Source: Myxosarcina sp. GI1 (GTDB lineage: Bacteria > Cyanobacteriota > Cyanobacteriia > Cyanobacteriales > Xenococcaceae). From it: 64,000 nt of DNA. The stretch lies in assembly GCF_000756305.1 (NCBI RefSeq), contig NZ_JRFE01000014.1, positions 399,005 through 463,004 on the forward strand, read 5' to 3'. Position numbers and translations under genes: made by a program. Shown one piece after another: positions 28,501 to 36,228 of the stretch (the first letter of the stretch is position 1; every line of letters begins with the position of its first letter). A model generated the notes under the pieces. The model had not been told where the DNA came from. It saw nothing but the letters and a program-made list of their open reading frames with translations, and searched no databases.

Positions 28501-30062
28501 GTATTGACGACTTTATCAAAGGTTAGTGAGGGGTCGGTAAAGACAACCTCGCCCCCAGACCTACCATAGTCACCGTTGTATTTAATGTTATCGTCGCCCG
28601 AAGCTGACTGTTGATAGGGGGTTAAAGTAGAACTGCCATCACCAAGTTTGGCAAATTCATAAAAGACCAAACCGACAACACCAGTATTATTAGCAGGTAT
28701 ATCTTTGTGATACAGTTGGTCTTCAAAGGCAATGATTTTTTCGGTGCCGTCGTTGAGCTTGACGATTAGCACCCCATAATTACTAACCAGGCGAGAATTT
28801 GAAGGATCGTATTGGCTGGGATCGCCGACAGGCTGCAACCAAACATCGTGGTCGGGAATGAAATCGCCGTCGTAGTCAATACCTTGATTGACCCGACCCA
28901 TATCGTACCAAATACCCTGCAAACCCGTCGTGCCGTCGCCGACAACGTTTTCGGGTCGCCATCCAAGTTGCTCTTCAAAAGCATTAAGGTATTCGTCGGG
29001 AACTTTAGATGTGGTATTGGGCCAAATTTTGTTTGCCGAAGCTGCAATCTCTGCCCGTAAAGTCGCTTCGCCATTTTGAAATTCTAATAAACTGCCATTT
29101 GTCGGATCGTTGGCTGTTGCCCATACGTCGTAATTTAGAGTTGTATCGTCGCTGATATCGGCTTTTTTGCCAAAAACGGCGGTATCGGTTGGGTAGCTTA
29201 CCAGCCAGTATTGATGGATGGTTTCGCCTGGGGCAATAGTCCCAAGATATCTAGCAGCATCATTACCTTCATGGGTAAAGGAGTAAGAACCATTGGCAGC
29301 ATAGGTACCAACCTGGGGATTAGTGCCATCGCCATAGTCCCCCATGTAAAACCAAACATCAGTCAGTGGTTCGCTACCAGTATTAGTAATTGTTGCCGAA
29401 AGGTGTGCTGCTTCGGGACCACCATTACCATTGTGATCGACTACTAAATTCGGTGCGGACGTAATATTTACTTCTAATGCCAAAACGCCATCCCAGTCTG
29501 CGACACTCAAAGGGGTAAGAGCAACTGGTTCATTGTGGAGTGTAGAGATTGTATGACCGACTCGATGTTCTAAGTTCCAATTACCACCCTTAGCAGCATT
29601 ACCAGTGCGAGTAGTAGACGCAGCGATGTTGGCACCAGTAATGTCGTATAACTTGGCGATAAACTCTTCACCAGCATCCCCAGCAGCAACGTTACAACCG
29701 TAAAGAAAAAGCAGGGGAGCAGGAGAGCAGGGGAGCAGGGAATACGAGAACCAGGATTTTAAATCTTGTTGATACTTATCTAACGTGTTGAGGCTGAGTT
29801 GGGTGTTGCCGAGATACAAGCAGCCAGGAGAACCGTGTGAGACGATATGAACTTCTGCTACCTGCTGTCTTTGGCTTAAAACTTCACTTATTTGAATGAT
29901 ACCATCGTACTTCTCTGAGAGAATAACTACTTTGGCTTCGGGAACGACTCCAGCAGCTAAAGCTCGATAGTTTTCAACTTGAGAGTCGATAAAAACCAGT
30001 TTAGATTTATTTGCCAACATATTTATCTCAGTAGTAGTAAATGTATCGTGGGACAAATTCAT
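22569..30062 (-). CDS. giant DUF4347 / SdrD-B repeat / Calx-beta / RTX protein
   Basis: A 2497-residue surface or secreted protein. Domains in order: DUF4347 (22-188; H76 in VHIVSHG and C123 in LYGCNVAAG form a possible His-Cys pair); an adhesin-like region (about 195-665); a first SdrD-B-like repeat (671-784); a DUF11-like section (785-1087); seven more SdrD-B-like repeats (about 1092-1199, 1200-1315, 1316-1427, 1428-1541, 1542-1673, 1674-1795, 1797-1918), each with a start like IGDxIWxDxNxDGxxD and an end like DFGF/DFGY; a GEVED domain (1921-2088); Calx-beta (2090-2213); and an RTX-type end (2376-2497) with GGAGQDTLTGNGGNDVF. There is no N-terminal signal peptide, so type I secretion by the C-terminus is likely. 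The acidic DxDxDG-like motifs suggest calcium-stabilised repeats. Residues 109-119 come from an inserted G-rich repeat. Confidence 0.9.
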   Translation of the reverse strand: MNLSHDTFTTTEINMLANKSKLVFIDSQVENYRALAAGVVPEAKVVILSEKYDGIIQISEVLSQRQQVAEVHIVSHGSPGCLYLGNTQLSLNTLDKYQQDLKSWFSYSLLPCSPAPLLFLYGCNVAAGDAGEEFIAKLYDITGANIAASTTRTGNAAKGGNWNLEHRVGHTISTLHNEPVALTPLSVADWDGVLALEVNITSAPNLVVDHNGNGGPEAAHLSATITNTGSEPLTDVWFYMGDYGDGTNPQVGTYAANGSYSFTHEGNDAARYLGTIAPGETIHQYWLVSYPTDTAVFGKKADISDDTTLNYDVWATANDPTNGSLLEFQNGEATLRAEIAASANKIWPNTTSKVPDEYLNAFEEQLGWRPENVVGDGTTGLQGIWYDMGRVNQGIDYDGDFIPDHDVWLQPVGDPSQYDPSNSRLVSNYGVLIVKLNDGTEKIIAFEDQLYHKDIPANNTGVVGLVFYEFAKLGDGSSTLTPYQQSASGDDNIKYNGDYGRSGGEVVFTDPSLTFDKVVNTDTVDIASATEYTYTLTATNDGTVPLGNPSYGTPLVIYDEIPEGMNYAGGAEINNTVPADSTLTVFYSTDNGATWDATEPADLSTVTNLQWWLDSSLEASDSFTATFNAVPDGTTPTESFPYILNTGGVGFAGGTLSDGEATTRILGSQTISGTVFEDDGGTTGTTLDGILNGDEAGMDLVDLNLYYDSNNDGAIDSGDFLWDTTTSDVNGDYSFGDLPDGNWIVEVTRDDPDKTTGYTLSSEETYAVNIAGVNSTDNDFGFGPVLAVDKQVVNSPVLEGSEVTYTIDLTNNLSSGSGEGGSGNQYDLWVESVNGNFTPPENITDGANDTFASAFFNGNIADGGVFTLPGTTANITKVEMVANVYQTGTINDDTWEFQLRENGATTDTLTFVPSDFSTYNSVANAGELIWDVTSLRTWDWSDFTSTFNSGVGAYLITIKNGQGDNSVPYVDALGFRVTTDEPAGSGSSFDIDTTIASTPLIDDYDETKLRFVSASVTPDSVDEVNGILTWNDVGAVNAGDTNQIEVVYEALEPLNNTTESGIQNTALVTGAVMANGEAVNDDSNLVTVTINPTATIGDTIWSDQNNDGVFDAGEPGVPGVTVELYDGNTLLQTTVTESSGNYEFVVDTDGTYTVQIDTATLPSGYTKTYDPDGGQANKHVADVTIASLANNLDQDFGYNIISNSLFGNVWQDYDSDGGTPEDGEGGLSGITVNLLNNTGSVVDTTTTDANGDYTFEGIASGDYQIQIDATTLPADSTWTQTADPDATVDNLTTSLITLSGGDFLGSYDFGYSASGTASIGDTVFFDWNQDGIQDASDEGIPNIILNLYADIDSDGVYDPDTDPIITTTSTAADGTYSFTNLAPGDYLVAVDETDTDLPADLTGLVTNPASVTLTAGETNNDIDFPYNKYGDATISGNLWYDVNGDGTQGTSETTTLSNILVTLYADLNGDGTYVALQTVDTDADGNYSFSSLPDGDYQIIVDDADTDLPIDSYGNVYQPTTANTTNVSITNGADQTADFGFGVLATIGDSVYYDANANGTQDFNEIGIGGVTVNLLDGEGNTVATTTTADGTGAELAGSYLFTGVEPGTYTVAIDTATLPSGLTIADNTDDPDRDGVPSWDNTYPSLPAADAQDSNVIVDYGTNYQGADFGFEPSSVVGDYIWLDQDGDGIQDASEVGISDVEISITDGTTTFTTTTDNEGYYFFQDLTEGNWTITVTQPTDTSPTSSGDINDLLNGTGSVGANTTTITVDNTGAVTQVDGNAIDDGTYIDFGYAYSGPNSVSGTVVLEEQGTTDGNSGEGTDIPVESLTVFIYKDNGGSPVYIGSTETDADGNYSFGNLPADTYYISLAKSLPILEDTALTTTDTDTPATSITDNNTSVFQTVTVDSDVTALDFAFVSTLNYDFGDLPDSYQTTLESDGARHVVSETPTLYLGTAPDTETNGQPTVNADGDGAEDDGVAIVDATLWDDGTGGGSLQFEVTGTGYLLGWIDWDNDGNFTGTNDLVINQAVTAGTQTISIDIPTGGLEGGYGEFYARFRLFDEEPTIPKLAYQGTATDGEVEDMILAVGALPTVSISDVSVNEGDPLVFDVTLDVPHQTSDVVLDLTTTGVSATDGVDYENTNFEYSTDGGTTWLSATDGTEVTIPAGSTGIQVRIDSTTDEEVEINESFTLAVNSVISGDVADFSDTGTGTIVNINPPFIDLDGDDSSTATDYDYLTTFFGSAVGIADSDTTITDNDDVNIESATVTLTNAQTGDELLIDGLAVELTGTYVSSNLNLINYASSTADGQIFIEFTSASLNSVPLADYQELIEAISFNNTETSPDARERIIEVVVNDGDYDSNIATTTIQFNPIDGTDYSDNLSGTSSNELFTGGAGQDTLTGNGGNDVFYFNQTSDGIDLISDFDPNGDLLDFSAIASGELNNVSSDLYADGYVVATPFGSDTMIQVDFQPPGSVYNKDVVYLQGVNSSDIDSSDFIF
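29711..29740. repeat. G-rich tandem repeat inside the coding sequence
   Basis: A run of GGGAGCAG-type units lies within the DUF4347 coding region of the giant gene. It keeps the frame and encodes LLPCSPAPLLF (residues 109-119). Similar GGGAACAGG/GGGAGCAGG runs occur in cyanobacterial intergenic DNA (compare 56848-56873 here), so this one has entered a gene. Confidence 0.7.
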
Positions 30063-30596
30063 AAGTAATTAATTAAAATCTATAAATCGCGTAACAAAGT
30101 TAAATAAATTTTTCGAGCTAATAAGTTAAAAAACTTAGTCGATCGCAAGTTGCTAAATAGAAACCAACCTCCGCTTTTAGCTATAAGCAAATAAACTGGA
30201 AGCAATGTTATGTGTATATTGCGTTATTACAAATAAAAATAAATATGCATTTAAAGGCTAGCTGAACCCCCACTAATTTAATCAATGAAAACTGAAACGC
30301 CCATCAGAAAAAATAGGGAGGCTCAACCCTAAAAAGCGAAAATACTATGAAAAAAGTCGGGAAAATTATTTATGCAGAAATTTTTGTAAAGACTACTTTA
30401 GTGATTTTACTGAAGCTTCTAGCAAAAATTAACTCAATATTGTTTTAATTTTCAGTGTTATTAGTTAGATGAAGCGATCGCCCACAAAAACTACAATAAT
30501 TTCCTTGATATCCCAAAAAAAAAGTCCCTCTATTAACTAGAGGAACCGATTATCTAGGGGTAAAAGCTTAAGCTGTAATAATATAAATTGCTATAG
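30063..30596. other. upstream region of the giant gene
   Basis: A 534-bp AT-rich gap. Its left part must hold the promoter of the giant gene. It includes AACCCTAAAAAGC (about 30326), also seen near 31955 (GACCCTAAAAAGC), so a small shared motif may exist. At the right end lies the htrA terminator. No gene is visible. Confidence 0.4.
30512..30545 (-). terminator. rho-independent terminator of the htrA-type gene
   Basis: The stem CCTCTA (30527-30532) / TAGAGG (30538-30543) has a 5-nt loop. Read on the minus strand it is followed by GAC and a run of nine T residues (opposite the A-run at 30515-30523). It lies about 50 bp past the protease stop codon. Confidence 0.85.
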
Positions 30597-31847
30597 TTAT
30601 GAAGTCTGGCTGGGTAAGATTCCTACCTTGACATCTAAAGCCAAATTTCTACCCTGACGGTTTAATTTCATTGGTAACTGCTCGCCTACTGCGATTTGCT
30701 CTACGGCTCTTTGTACTTCATCGGCAGTTTTAATTTTTTTACCGTCAATTTCTTCAATTACATCTCCAGCACGCAATCCCGCTCTAGCAGCAGGAGAATT
30801 AGGTACGACTTCGACAATAACTACCCCGCTATCGCTATCAAAAGCAAAGTTTTGTCGGTTTTGCAATTCGGCTTTGATTTCTGGAGTCAAAGAAGTCATA
30901 CGGATACCTAAGAAGGGATGGTCTACTTTTCCACTAGCGATTAACTGTTCGGCAATATTTTTGGCGGTGTTGATGGGAATAGCAAAGCCCAAACCCTGAG
31001 CGTTTTGAATTATTGCAGTATTAATACCAATTACTTCACCTTTAGAGTTGAGTAAAGGTCCTCCAGAGTTACCAGGGTTGATAGCAGCATCGGTTTGGAT
31101 AAAGTCAATCCGTTTATCTCCCACACCAACTTGAGAGCTACTGCGTCCTGTAGCACTTACGATGCCAGTAGTAACGGTGTTGTCCAGCCCTAAAGGATTG
31201 CCAATGGCGATCGCCCACTCACCAATTTGCAAAGTATCTGAATTACCAAATACAACTGCGGGTAATTCGGTAGCTTCAATTTTAACTACCGCCATATCGG
31301 TAACGGGATCGGTTCCCATTACTTCTCCTGCTATAGTGCGTCCGTCTTTAAGAGTAACGGTTACTTTATCCGCACCATCAATAACGTGAGCATTGGTTAA
31401 AACCAAGCCGTCAGAACTGACAATAAAACCAGAACCCGTACCTCGCTGTACCTGGGTATCGGGCATGTTAGGCATTTGGGAACCAAAGAAGCGGCGAAAA
31501 TAAGGATCGTCGAAGGCTTCTGGTAATCGTGTTTCTACCGTCCGCGAGGCGTTAATTCGTACGACTGAACTACCAACCGTATTGACTACATTGGTAACGA
31601 AATTCTGGGGAACAATGTCGGGGGAACTTTGAGCTACTGACGAACGGAAGGGCGAATTGGAGCTTTGAGCCACTTCTGAGTCATTTAGAGGACTGGCAAC
31701 AATTTGTGGACTATTAATTAAATAGTTGCCACCTAAAGCTATGCCGCCTCCAAGCAGTACTAGAGATATAGGTTTTGTAACTTTTCGCCAACTAGACAAC
31801 AGGTTCTGTTTTGGCGATGATGATGGGGATGAAAACGTTGGTTTCAT
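30597..31847 (-). CDS. htrA: HtrA/HhoA-type serine protease with PDZ domain
   Basis: A 416-residue Deg/HtrA protease for quality control of envelope proteins. A membrane anchor or uncleaved signal spans about residues 26-44. The trypsin-like domain carries the triad H154 (NAHVIDG), D184 (PVTDMAV) and S261 (NPGNSGGPL). A single PDZ domain (about 310-405; SGVVIVEVVPNSPAARAGLRAGDVIEEIDG) follows. One PDZ and this length match the cyanobacterial HhoA/HhoB/HtrA trio; I cannot tell which member it is. It ends in a clear terminator. It diverges from sppA, another envelope protease gene. Confidence 0.94.
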   Translation of the reverse strand: MKPTFSSPSSSPKQNLLSSWRKVTKPISLVLLGGGIALGGNYLINSPQIVASPLNDSEVAQSSNSPFRSSVAQSSPDIVPQNFVTNVVNTVGSSVVRINASRTVETRLPEAFDDPYFRRFFGSQMPNMPDTQVQRGTGSGFIVSSDGLVLTNAHVIDGADKVTVTLKDGRTIAGEVMGTDPVTDMAVVKIEATELPAVVFGNSDTLQIGEWAIAIGNPLGLDNTVTTGIVSATGRSSSQVGVGDKRIDFIQTDAAINPGNSGGPLLNSKGEVIGINTAIIQNAQGLGFAIPINTAKNIAEQLIASGKVDHPFLGIRMTSLTPEIKAELQNRQNFAFDSDSGVVIVEVVPNSPAARAGLRAGDVIEEIDGKKIKTADEVQRAVEQIAVGEQLPMKLNRQGRNLALDVKVGILPSQTS

Positions 31848-32269
31848 TATTTATATATCACCTCTGATGCTTATTTTGTTATGAGTAGCGAATTATATTA
31901 AAAGAGTAATTATAAAAATTATTTATTTGGTAATCTAAAATTTAGAGAAAGCCGACCCTAAAAAGCCTGAAGGAGCTTGGGTGAAGTAGAATTTAGAGCC
32001 GACATTTTTAATATAAATGTTGGCTATGACTTTCTTGTGACAACCAAATGAAGTTTTAATGACTAAAACTTATAAATTGTTACTATAACTACCCAATCTG
32101 TGTTGCTAATTAATTCTAACTAGCGATCGCGCTAATATGCCGATGAAATATACTATATTTTCGCCTGCAAAATTTCTATTGTCGAAGATCTTATTGTCAA
32201 ATATAAGGGGAACTATAAAAACCAGTCGGATTTTAACTGGCTTAGTCTTTAATAACTTACAGTAAAGCA
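31848..32269. promoter_or_regulatory. divergent region htrA / sppA with 11-bp hairpin
   Basis: A 422-bp spacer between two outward-transcribed protease genes. AGCCGACATTT (31997-32007) and AAATGTTGGCT (32015-32025) form an 11-bp hairpin with one G-T pair and a 7-nt loop. It is centred between both genes and could be an operator or a transcript hairpin. A GACCCTAAAAAGC motif near 31955 recurs near 30326. No gene is seen. Confidence 0.5.
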
Positions 32270-34066
32270 ATGAAGCAATTTTTCAAGCAAACCATTGCCA
32301 GTGCGATCGGCACCTTAGCAGGACTGCTGCTATTTTTTGGTCTTGGTGCAGGTGGATTGGTCTTATTATTAATAACTGCCGTATCCGTAAACAAACAACC
32401 CGTTGTTGAAAACAAATCGATATTGGTAGTCGATCTGGGAATGCAGATTAAAGATTCACAATCGCCTGCTAATTTAGGACAAGCCTTTTCTGGTAGCGAT
32501 CGCGAAACCATGACTTTGCATCGGGTATTGCAGTCAATAGAACGGGCAACCGAAGACGAGCGGATTGTAGGTTTGTTGCTCGATGGCAGAAAAAACGATG
32601 CTGGCAATGGCTATGCCAATTTAGCTGAAGTCAGACAAGCTTTACAAAATTTTAGAGCTGCGGGTAAGAAAATTATTGCCTATGATGTCAATTCGAGCGA
32701 ACGCGATTACTATCTAAGTTCTGTTGCCAACCGAGTAGTTTTAAATCCTATGGGAATTATAGAATTTAATGGTTTGAATTCCCAACAGATTTTTTTCAAA
32801 GAAGCATTGGAAAAATACGGTGTTGGCGTGCAGGTAGTTCGAGTAGGCGACTATAAATCTGCTGTCGAACCGTTTACTCGTTCCGATTATAGTCCTGAAA
32901 ATCGCCAGCAAACACAAAAGTTGCTCTGGGATTTGTGGGGAAATTTTATGTTTGCAGTAGGTGAAAGCCGTCAATTAACAACGGGAAAATTGCAGCAGGT
33001 GGCTAGCGATCGCGGTTTTCTCTATTCTCAAGAGGCAAGAAAGATCGGCTTAATCGATCGCAGTGGGTATTACGATGATGTCTTAACCCAACTGCGACAG
33101 CTAACTGGAGAATCTCAAAATAGCGAAACTTTTAGACAAATAAAATTAGCAACCTACGCCAATCGCGTACTGGTTGAAGGAGAAAATGCTGCTAACAATG
33201 TAGTAGCAGTACTGTATGCAGAAGGCTCGATTGTAGACGGAGAGGGGAATTTAGATTCTATAGGTAGCGATCGCTTTACTGAAACCCTGCGTCAGCTTAG
33301 AAAAGATGACAAAATTGAGGCAATTGTCTTAAGAATTAATAGCCCTGGAGGTAGTGCTACCGCTTCAGAAGTCATTCTCAGAGAAATTTTACTCGCTCGC
33401 CAAGCCAAACCCGTAGTAGTCTCTATGGGTAATGTGGCAGCTTCTGGCGGTTACTGGATTGCTGCTGGTGCCGATCGCATTTTTGCCTTGGAAAATACGA
33501 TTACTGGTTCGATTGGGGTTTTTGGCTTGCTGCCTAATTTTCAAGAAATTAGTCAAGAACAGGGGATAACTTGGGATGTAGTCAAAACGGGGCGTTTTGC
33601 CGATATTAACTCTAGCCTGCGTCCCAAAACCGATGCCGAACTGGCTATTTATCAAGAGTCAGTCAACAAAATATACGACCTTTTTTTAAATAAGGTTGCT
33701 AAATATCGCCATCTTTCTCAAGACAAAGTAAAAGAAATTGCTAGAGGTAGGGTTTGGTCTGGTCGAGAAGCTGTTGAGATTGGATTGGTAGACAGCATTG
33801 GCGGATTAGAAGCGGCGGTCGCTTATGCAGCCAAACAAGCCGAGTTAGGAACTGACTGGCGGCTAGAAGAATATCCCCAACAAAATAGATGGGAAACTGA
33901 AATTCTCGAATTACTGTTTGATGCCGAGGCTTTAAAGACGCTAAAGAATACTGCTCCCCTAACCACAGAATTACTAAGAATCGAACGGGATTTAGAAATT
34001 TTGCAAAGTTTTAAAGATCCACAGGGTATATACGCCCGTTTACCCTTTAATTTTAATTTTGAATAA
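32270..34066 (+). CDS. sppA: signal peptide peptidase SppA (67K type)
   Basis: A 598-residue membrane protease of the long, two-domain SppA type that degrades cleaved signal peptides; cyanobacterial SppA is also linked to light acclimation. An N-terminal membrane segment lies at about residues 10-40 (ASAIGTLAGLLLFFGLGAGGLVLLLI). The first S49 domain supplies the lysine base, K196 in GDYKSAVEPF. The second supplies the nucleophile S392 in NVAASGGYWIAAGAD. Length is normal. The 3' end overlaps the 3' end of the convergent kinase gene by 14 bp. Its divergent partner is an HtrA protease, so this is a small envelope-proteolysis locus. Confidence 0.95.
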   Translation: MKQFFKQTIASAIGTLAGLLLFFGLGAGGLVLLLITAVSVNKQPVVENKSILVVDLGMQIKDSQSPANLGQAFSGSDRETMTLHRVLQSIERATEDERIVGLLLDGRKNDAGNGYANLAEVRQALQNFRAAGKKIIAYDVNSSERDYYLSSVANRVVLNPMGIIEFNGLNSQQIFFKEALEKYGVGVQVVRVGDYKSAVEPFTRSDYSPENRQQTQKLLWDLWGNFMFAVGESRQLTTGKLQQVASDRGFLYSQEARKIGLIDRSGYYDDVLTQLRQLTGESQNSETFRQIKLATYANRVLVEGENAANNVVAVLYAEGSIVDGEGNLDSIGSDRFTETLRQLRKDDKIEAIVLRINSPGGSATASEVILREILLARQAKPVVVSMGNVAASGGYWIAAGADRIFALENTITGSIGVFGLLPNFQEISQEQGITWDVVKTGRFADINSSLRPKTDAELAIYQESVNKIYDLFLNKVAKYRHLSQDKVKEIARGRVWSGREAVEIGLVDSIGGLEAAVAYAAKQAELGTDWRLEEYPQQNRWETEILELLFDAEALKTLKNTAPLTTELLRIERDLEILQSFKDPQGIYARLPFNFNFE

Positions 34067-35057
34067 TATTTTCTTTTAAATCTGGAACAGAAATTTTAAA
34101 CAAAGTGCCTCTACCAACTTCGCTTTCTACTACGATCGCGCCTTGTAATTGCTGAACTACCAAATTGTAGACTAAATGCAGTCCCAAACCGCTACCGCCA
34201 CTGTGTCTTGCCGTAGTAAAAAAAGGATTGAAAATTTTACTCAAATTAGCCTGGGAAATACCACAACCGTCATCACTGTAGTTAATTTGAACTCGATCTT
34301 CGTTTTTAAATACGGCAAATTCTATCTTTCCCGATTTTTCTGAGGGATAGGCATGAGTTAGAGAGTTCATGACTAAATTAGTAATTATTTGTGCCAAAGC
34401 ACCTGGATAACTATCAATGAAGATCGTTTCATCTCCTGTTACCTCAATTTGATGCTTGCTATGTTTGAATTGAGGAGTTAGGCTTACCAAAACTTCTTCA
34501 ATATAGTGTTTGACCGAAAACTGTCGTTTTTCTAAACTGGTGCGATCGACTGCAACTTGTTTGAAACTTTGTACCAGTTCTCCAGCGCGTTCGAGATTCG
34601 TAGAGATTAATTGGCTACTTTCTGAAGCTGTTTCTAAATAGCTATTAAGAGTCGAGCGTTTTAATGCGCCTTGTCGAATGCGAGCGACAAAAGCTTGAGT
34701 TTCATCAAACAAAGTAGAAGCAACGGTTATACTAGTACCGATAGGCGTATTTATTTCGTGCGCGACTCCTGCAACCAAATTACCCAGTGCTGCCATTTTT
34801 TCAGCTTCTACTAGCTGTTTTTGCGTCAGCTGCAAGTTTTCTAGTGCCTGTGATAATTCTTGAGTGCGCTTTTCCAAAATATCTTGAGACTCTTGAAGAT
34901 CGCTAATTACTCTTTTAAATAAAGACTCTTTTTTTTGATTGTTTTCTTCAAGACCAATTCGTCTTTCTTCAGAACGTTCGAGTTTTTTTTGCAAAACTCG
35001 ATTGGTCTTTTCTAGCTGCTTAATTTGCCGTTTGTAATCTATCCGTTCTGAATCCAT
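34053..35057 (-). CDS. soluble sensor histidine kinase (coiled coil-HisKA-HATPase)
   Basis: A 334-residue histidine kinase with no membrane segment and no sensor domain of its own. Residues 5-90 form a long coiled coil (RQIKQLEKTNRVLQKKLERSEERR). The phospho-acceptor is H100 in LVAGVAHEINTPIG. The HATPase domain has the N-box (NLVMNSLTHAY), G1 (DDGCGIS), F-box (FFTTARHS) and G2 (GGSGLGLHL). It starts directly where the second FIST gene ends (no gap), so translation is probably coupled. Most likely the two FIST proteins supply the input. No response regulator gene is adjacent. Confidence 0.93.
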   Translation of the reverse strand: MDSERIDYKRQIKQLEKTNRVLQKKLERSEERRIGLEENNQKKESLFKRVISDLQESQDILEKRTQELSQALENLQLTQKQLVEAEKMAALGNLVAGVAHEINTPIGTSITVASTLFDETQAFVARIRQGALKRSTLNSYLETASESSQLISTNLERAGELVQSFKQVAVDRTSLEKRQFSVKHYIEEVLVSLTPQFKHSKHQIEVTGDETIFIDSYPGALAQIITNLVMNSLTHAYPSEKSGKIEFAVFKNEDRVQINYSDDGCGISQANLSKIFNPFFTTARHSGGSGLGLHLVYNLVVQQLQGAIVVESEVGRGTLFKISVPDLKENIIQN

Positions 35058-36209
35058 TTACCTCGTTCCTAAGAGTAAAGCGATCAAAGTTTCGTGGTGT
35101 AAAAAAGTTTCTGGATAATGTTCTAAGGGAGAAATTTCGCCATAAGTATAAAATCCACAGCTTGGAAGCGATCGAGGTAAACAACTATTAATTACTTCAT
35201 ATTCTCGTTCGGCTTTAGTCCCTAAAATCTTTCTGCGAGTCGCACAGGAAAAAAATAAGGCAACAGTTGGTGTCGTTCCTGGGTATTTGTCGATCGCCTG
35301 TAACATCGACGATGGAGAAGATTCGATAATGCGATCGCCATTAGTTTCGACAATTTGCACGGTTGCACCCAAGGGAATTTCGGCAAAAAAGCTAACGCTA
35401 CCCGTTTCGGTATCGTAATTGTTGGGTACTCTCATATAAAAGTTGTCGCTGTCTTCATCGAACACTGCCAGGGGATACTCTAAAGAAGGAAAAGAATCAT
35501 TCAAATAGTATTGATAAAAATCTAAAATGGGGCGATTATCAAGTTCGTAAACTATATTTTTGTCAACTTTGGTTATTTTTTGTCTTTTACCAATCGGATT
35601 CCAGCCATTAGCCACACCATAAGAATGGATTAACTTGCCAGAAAATAGCAATACCGCGATCGCGTTAGTATAGACTTGCTGCTGGCAAAATTGATAGGTT
35701 TTTTGAAATTGCAGGCGATCGGCACTCATGCCACCAAATAAAGGGATCTGCTTACCCAAACTTTGCTTTATTGCTTCGACAATAGTTACGCCACAGTTAC
35801 TCAAGCCATCGGCTAAAGTCAGACACAAACTTATTTCGCCATCGACTTGAGATCGAGCATTGGTAATAGCTTCTTCTACTGCGGCTACTGGATTTGAGGC
35901 AAGATTTTGTCCGACACCAGCCCGAATTTCAATTTCATCAGAGCAAAACAAAATTAGCGTTAGAGAATCTTCTTGAAAACCCAATTTAGACGAAATTTCA
36001 CCATCTGTGGTACAGCCAATTAATTCTAATTGGGGAAATTGTTGGTAGATGCTCTCTAAAACTAAATCGTGTTCAAAATCGATCGCCGCATATAAAATTC
36101 CCGCTTGGGGTGTCGTTCCTGCTAATTCAGTCGAGCATTCCTCTAGAACTTCAGCGATCGCCTCTTGGGAATCGGGATCGTTACTATGCCCGATAACTAC
36201 TTCAAACAT
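35058..36209 (-). CDS. FIST N and C domain protein (copy B)
   Basis: A 383-residue protein made of FIST_N (about residues 25-225) and FIST_C (about 230-370). FIST is a predicted small-ligand (possibly amino acid) sensor domain known from signalling proteins. Features are the opening VVIGHSNDPDSQEAI, IGCTTDGEISS and the cysteine-containing FFSCATRRKILGTKA and LPSCGFYTYGEISPL near the C-terminus. It is a close paralogue of the next gene upstream and similar along its full length. It sits in the middle of a three-gene unit: FIST A, FIST B, histidine kinase. There is no signal peptide, so it senses something inside the cell. Confidence 0.92.
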   Translation of the reverse strand: MFEVVIGHSNDPDSQEAIAEVLEECSTELAGTTPQAGILYAAIDFEHDLVLESIYQQFPQLELIGCTTDGEISSKLGFQEDSLTLILFCSDEIEIRAGVGQNLASNPVAAVEEAITNARSQVDGEISLCLTLADGLSNCGVTIVEAIKQSLGKQIPLFGGMSADRLQFQKTYQFCQQQVYTNAIAVLLFSGKLIHSYGVANGWNPIGKRQKITKVDKNIVYELDNRPILDFYQYYLNDSFPSLEYPLAVFDEDSDNFYMRVPNNYDTETGSVSFFAEIPLGATVQIVETNGDRIIESSPSSMLQAIDKYPGTTPTVALFFSCATRRKILGTKAEREYEVINSCLPRSLPSCGFYTYGEISPLEHYPETFLHHETLIALLLGTR

Positions 36210-36228
36210 AAGCTATTATTCCATTATT

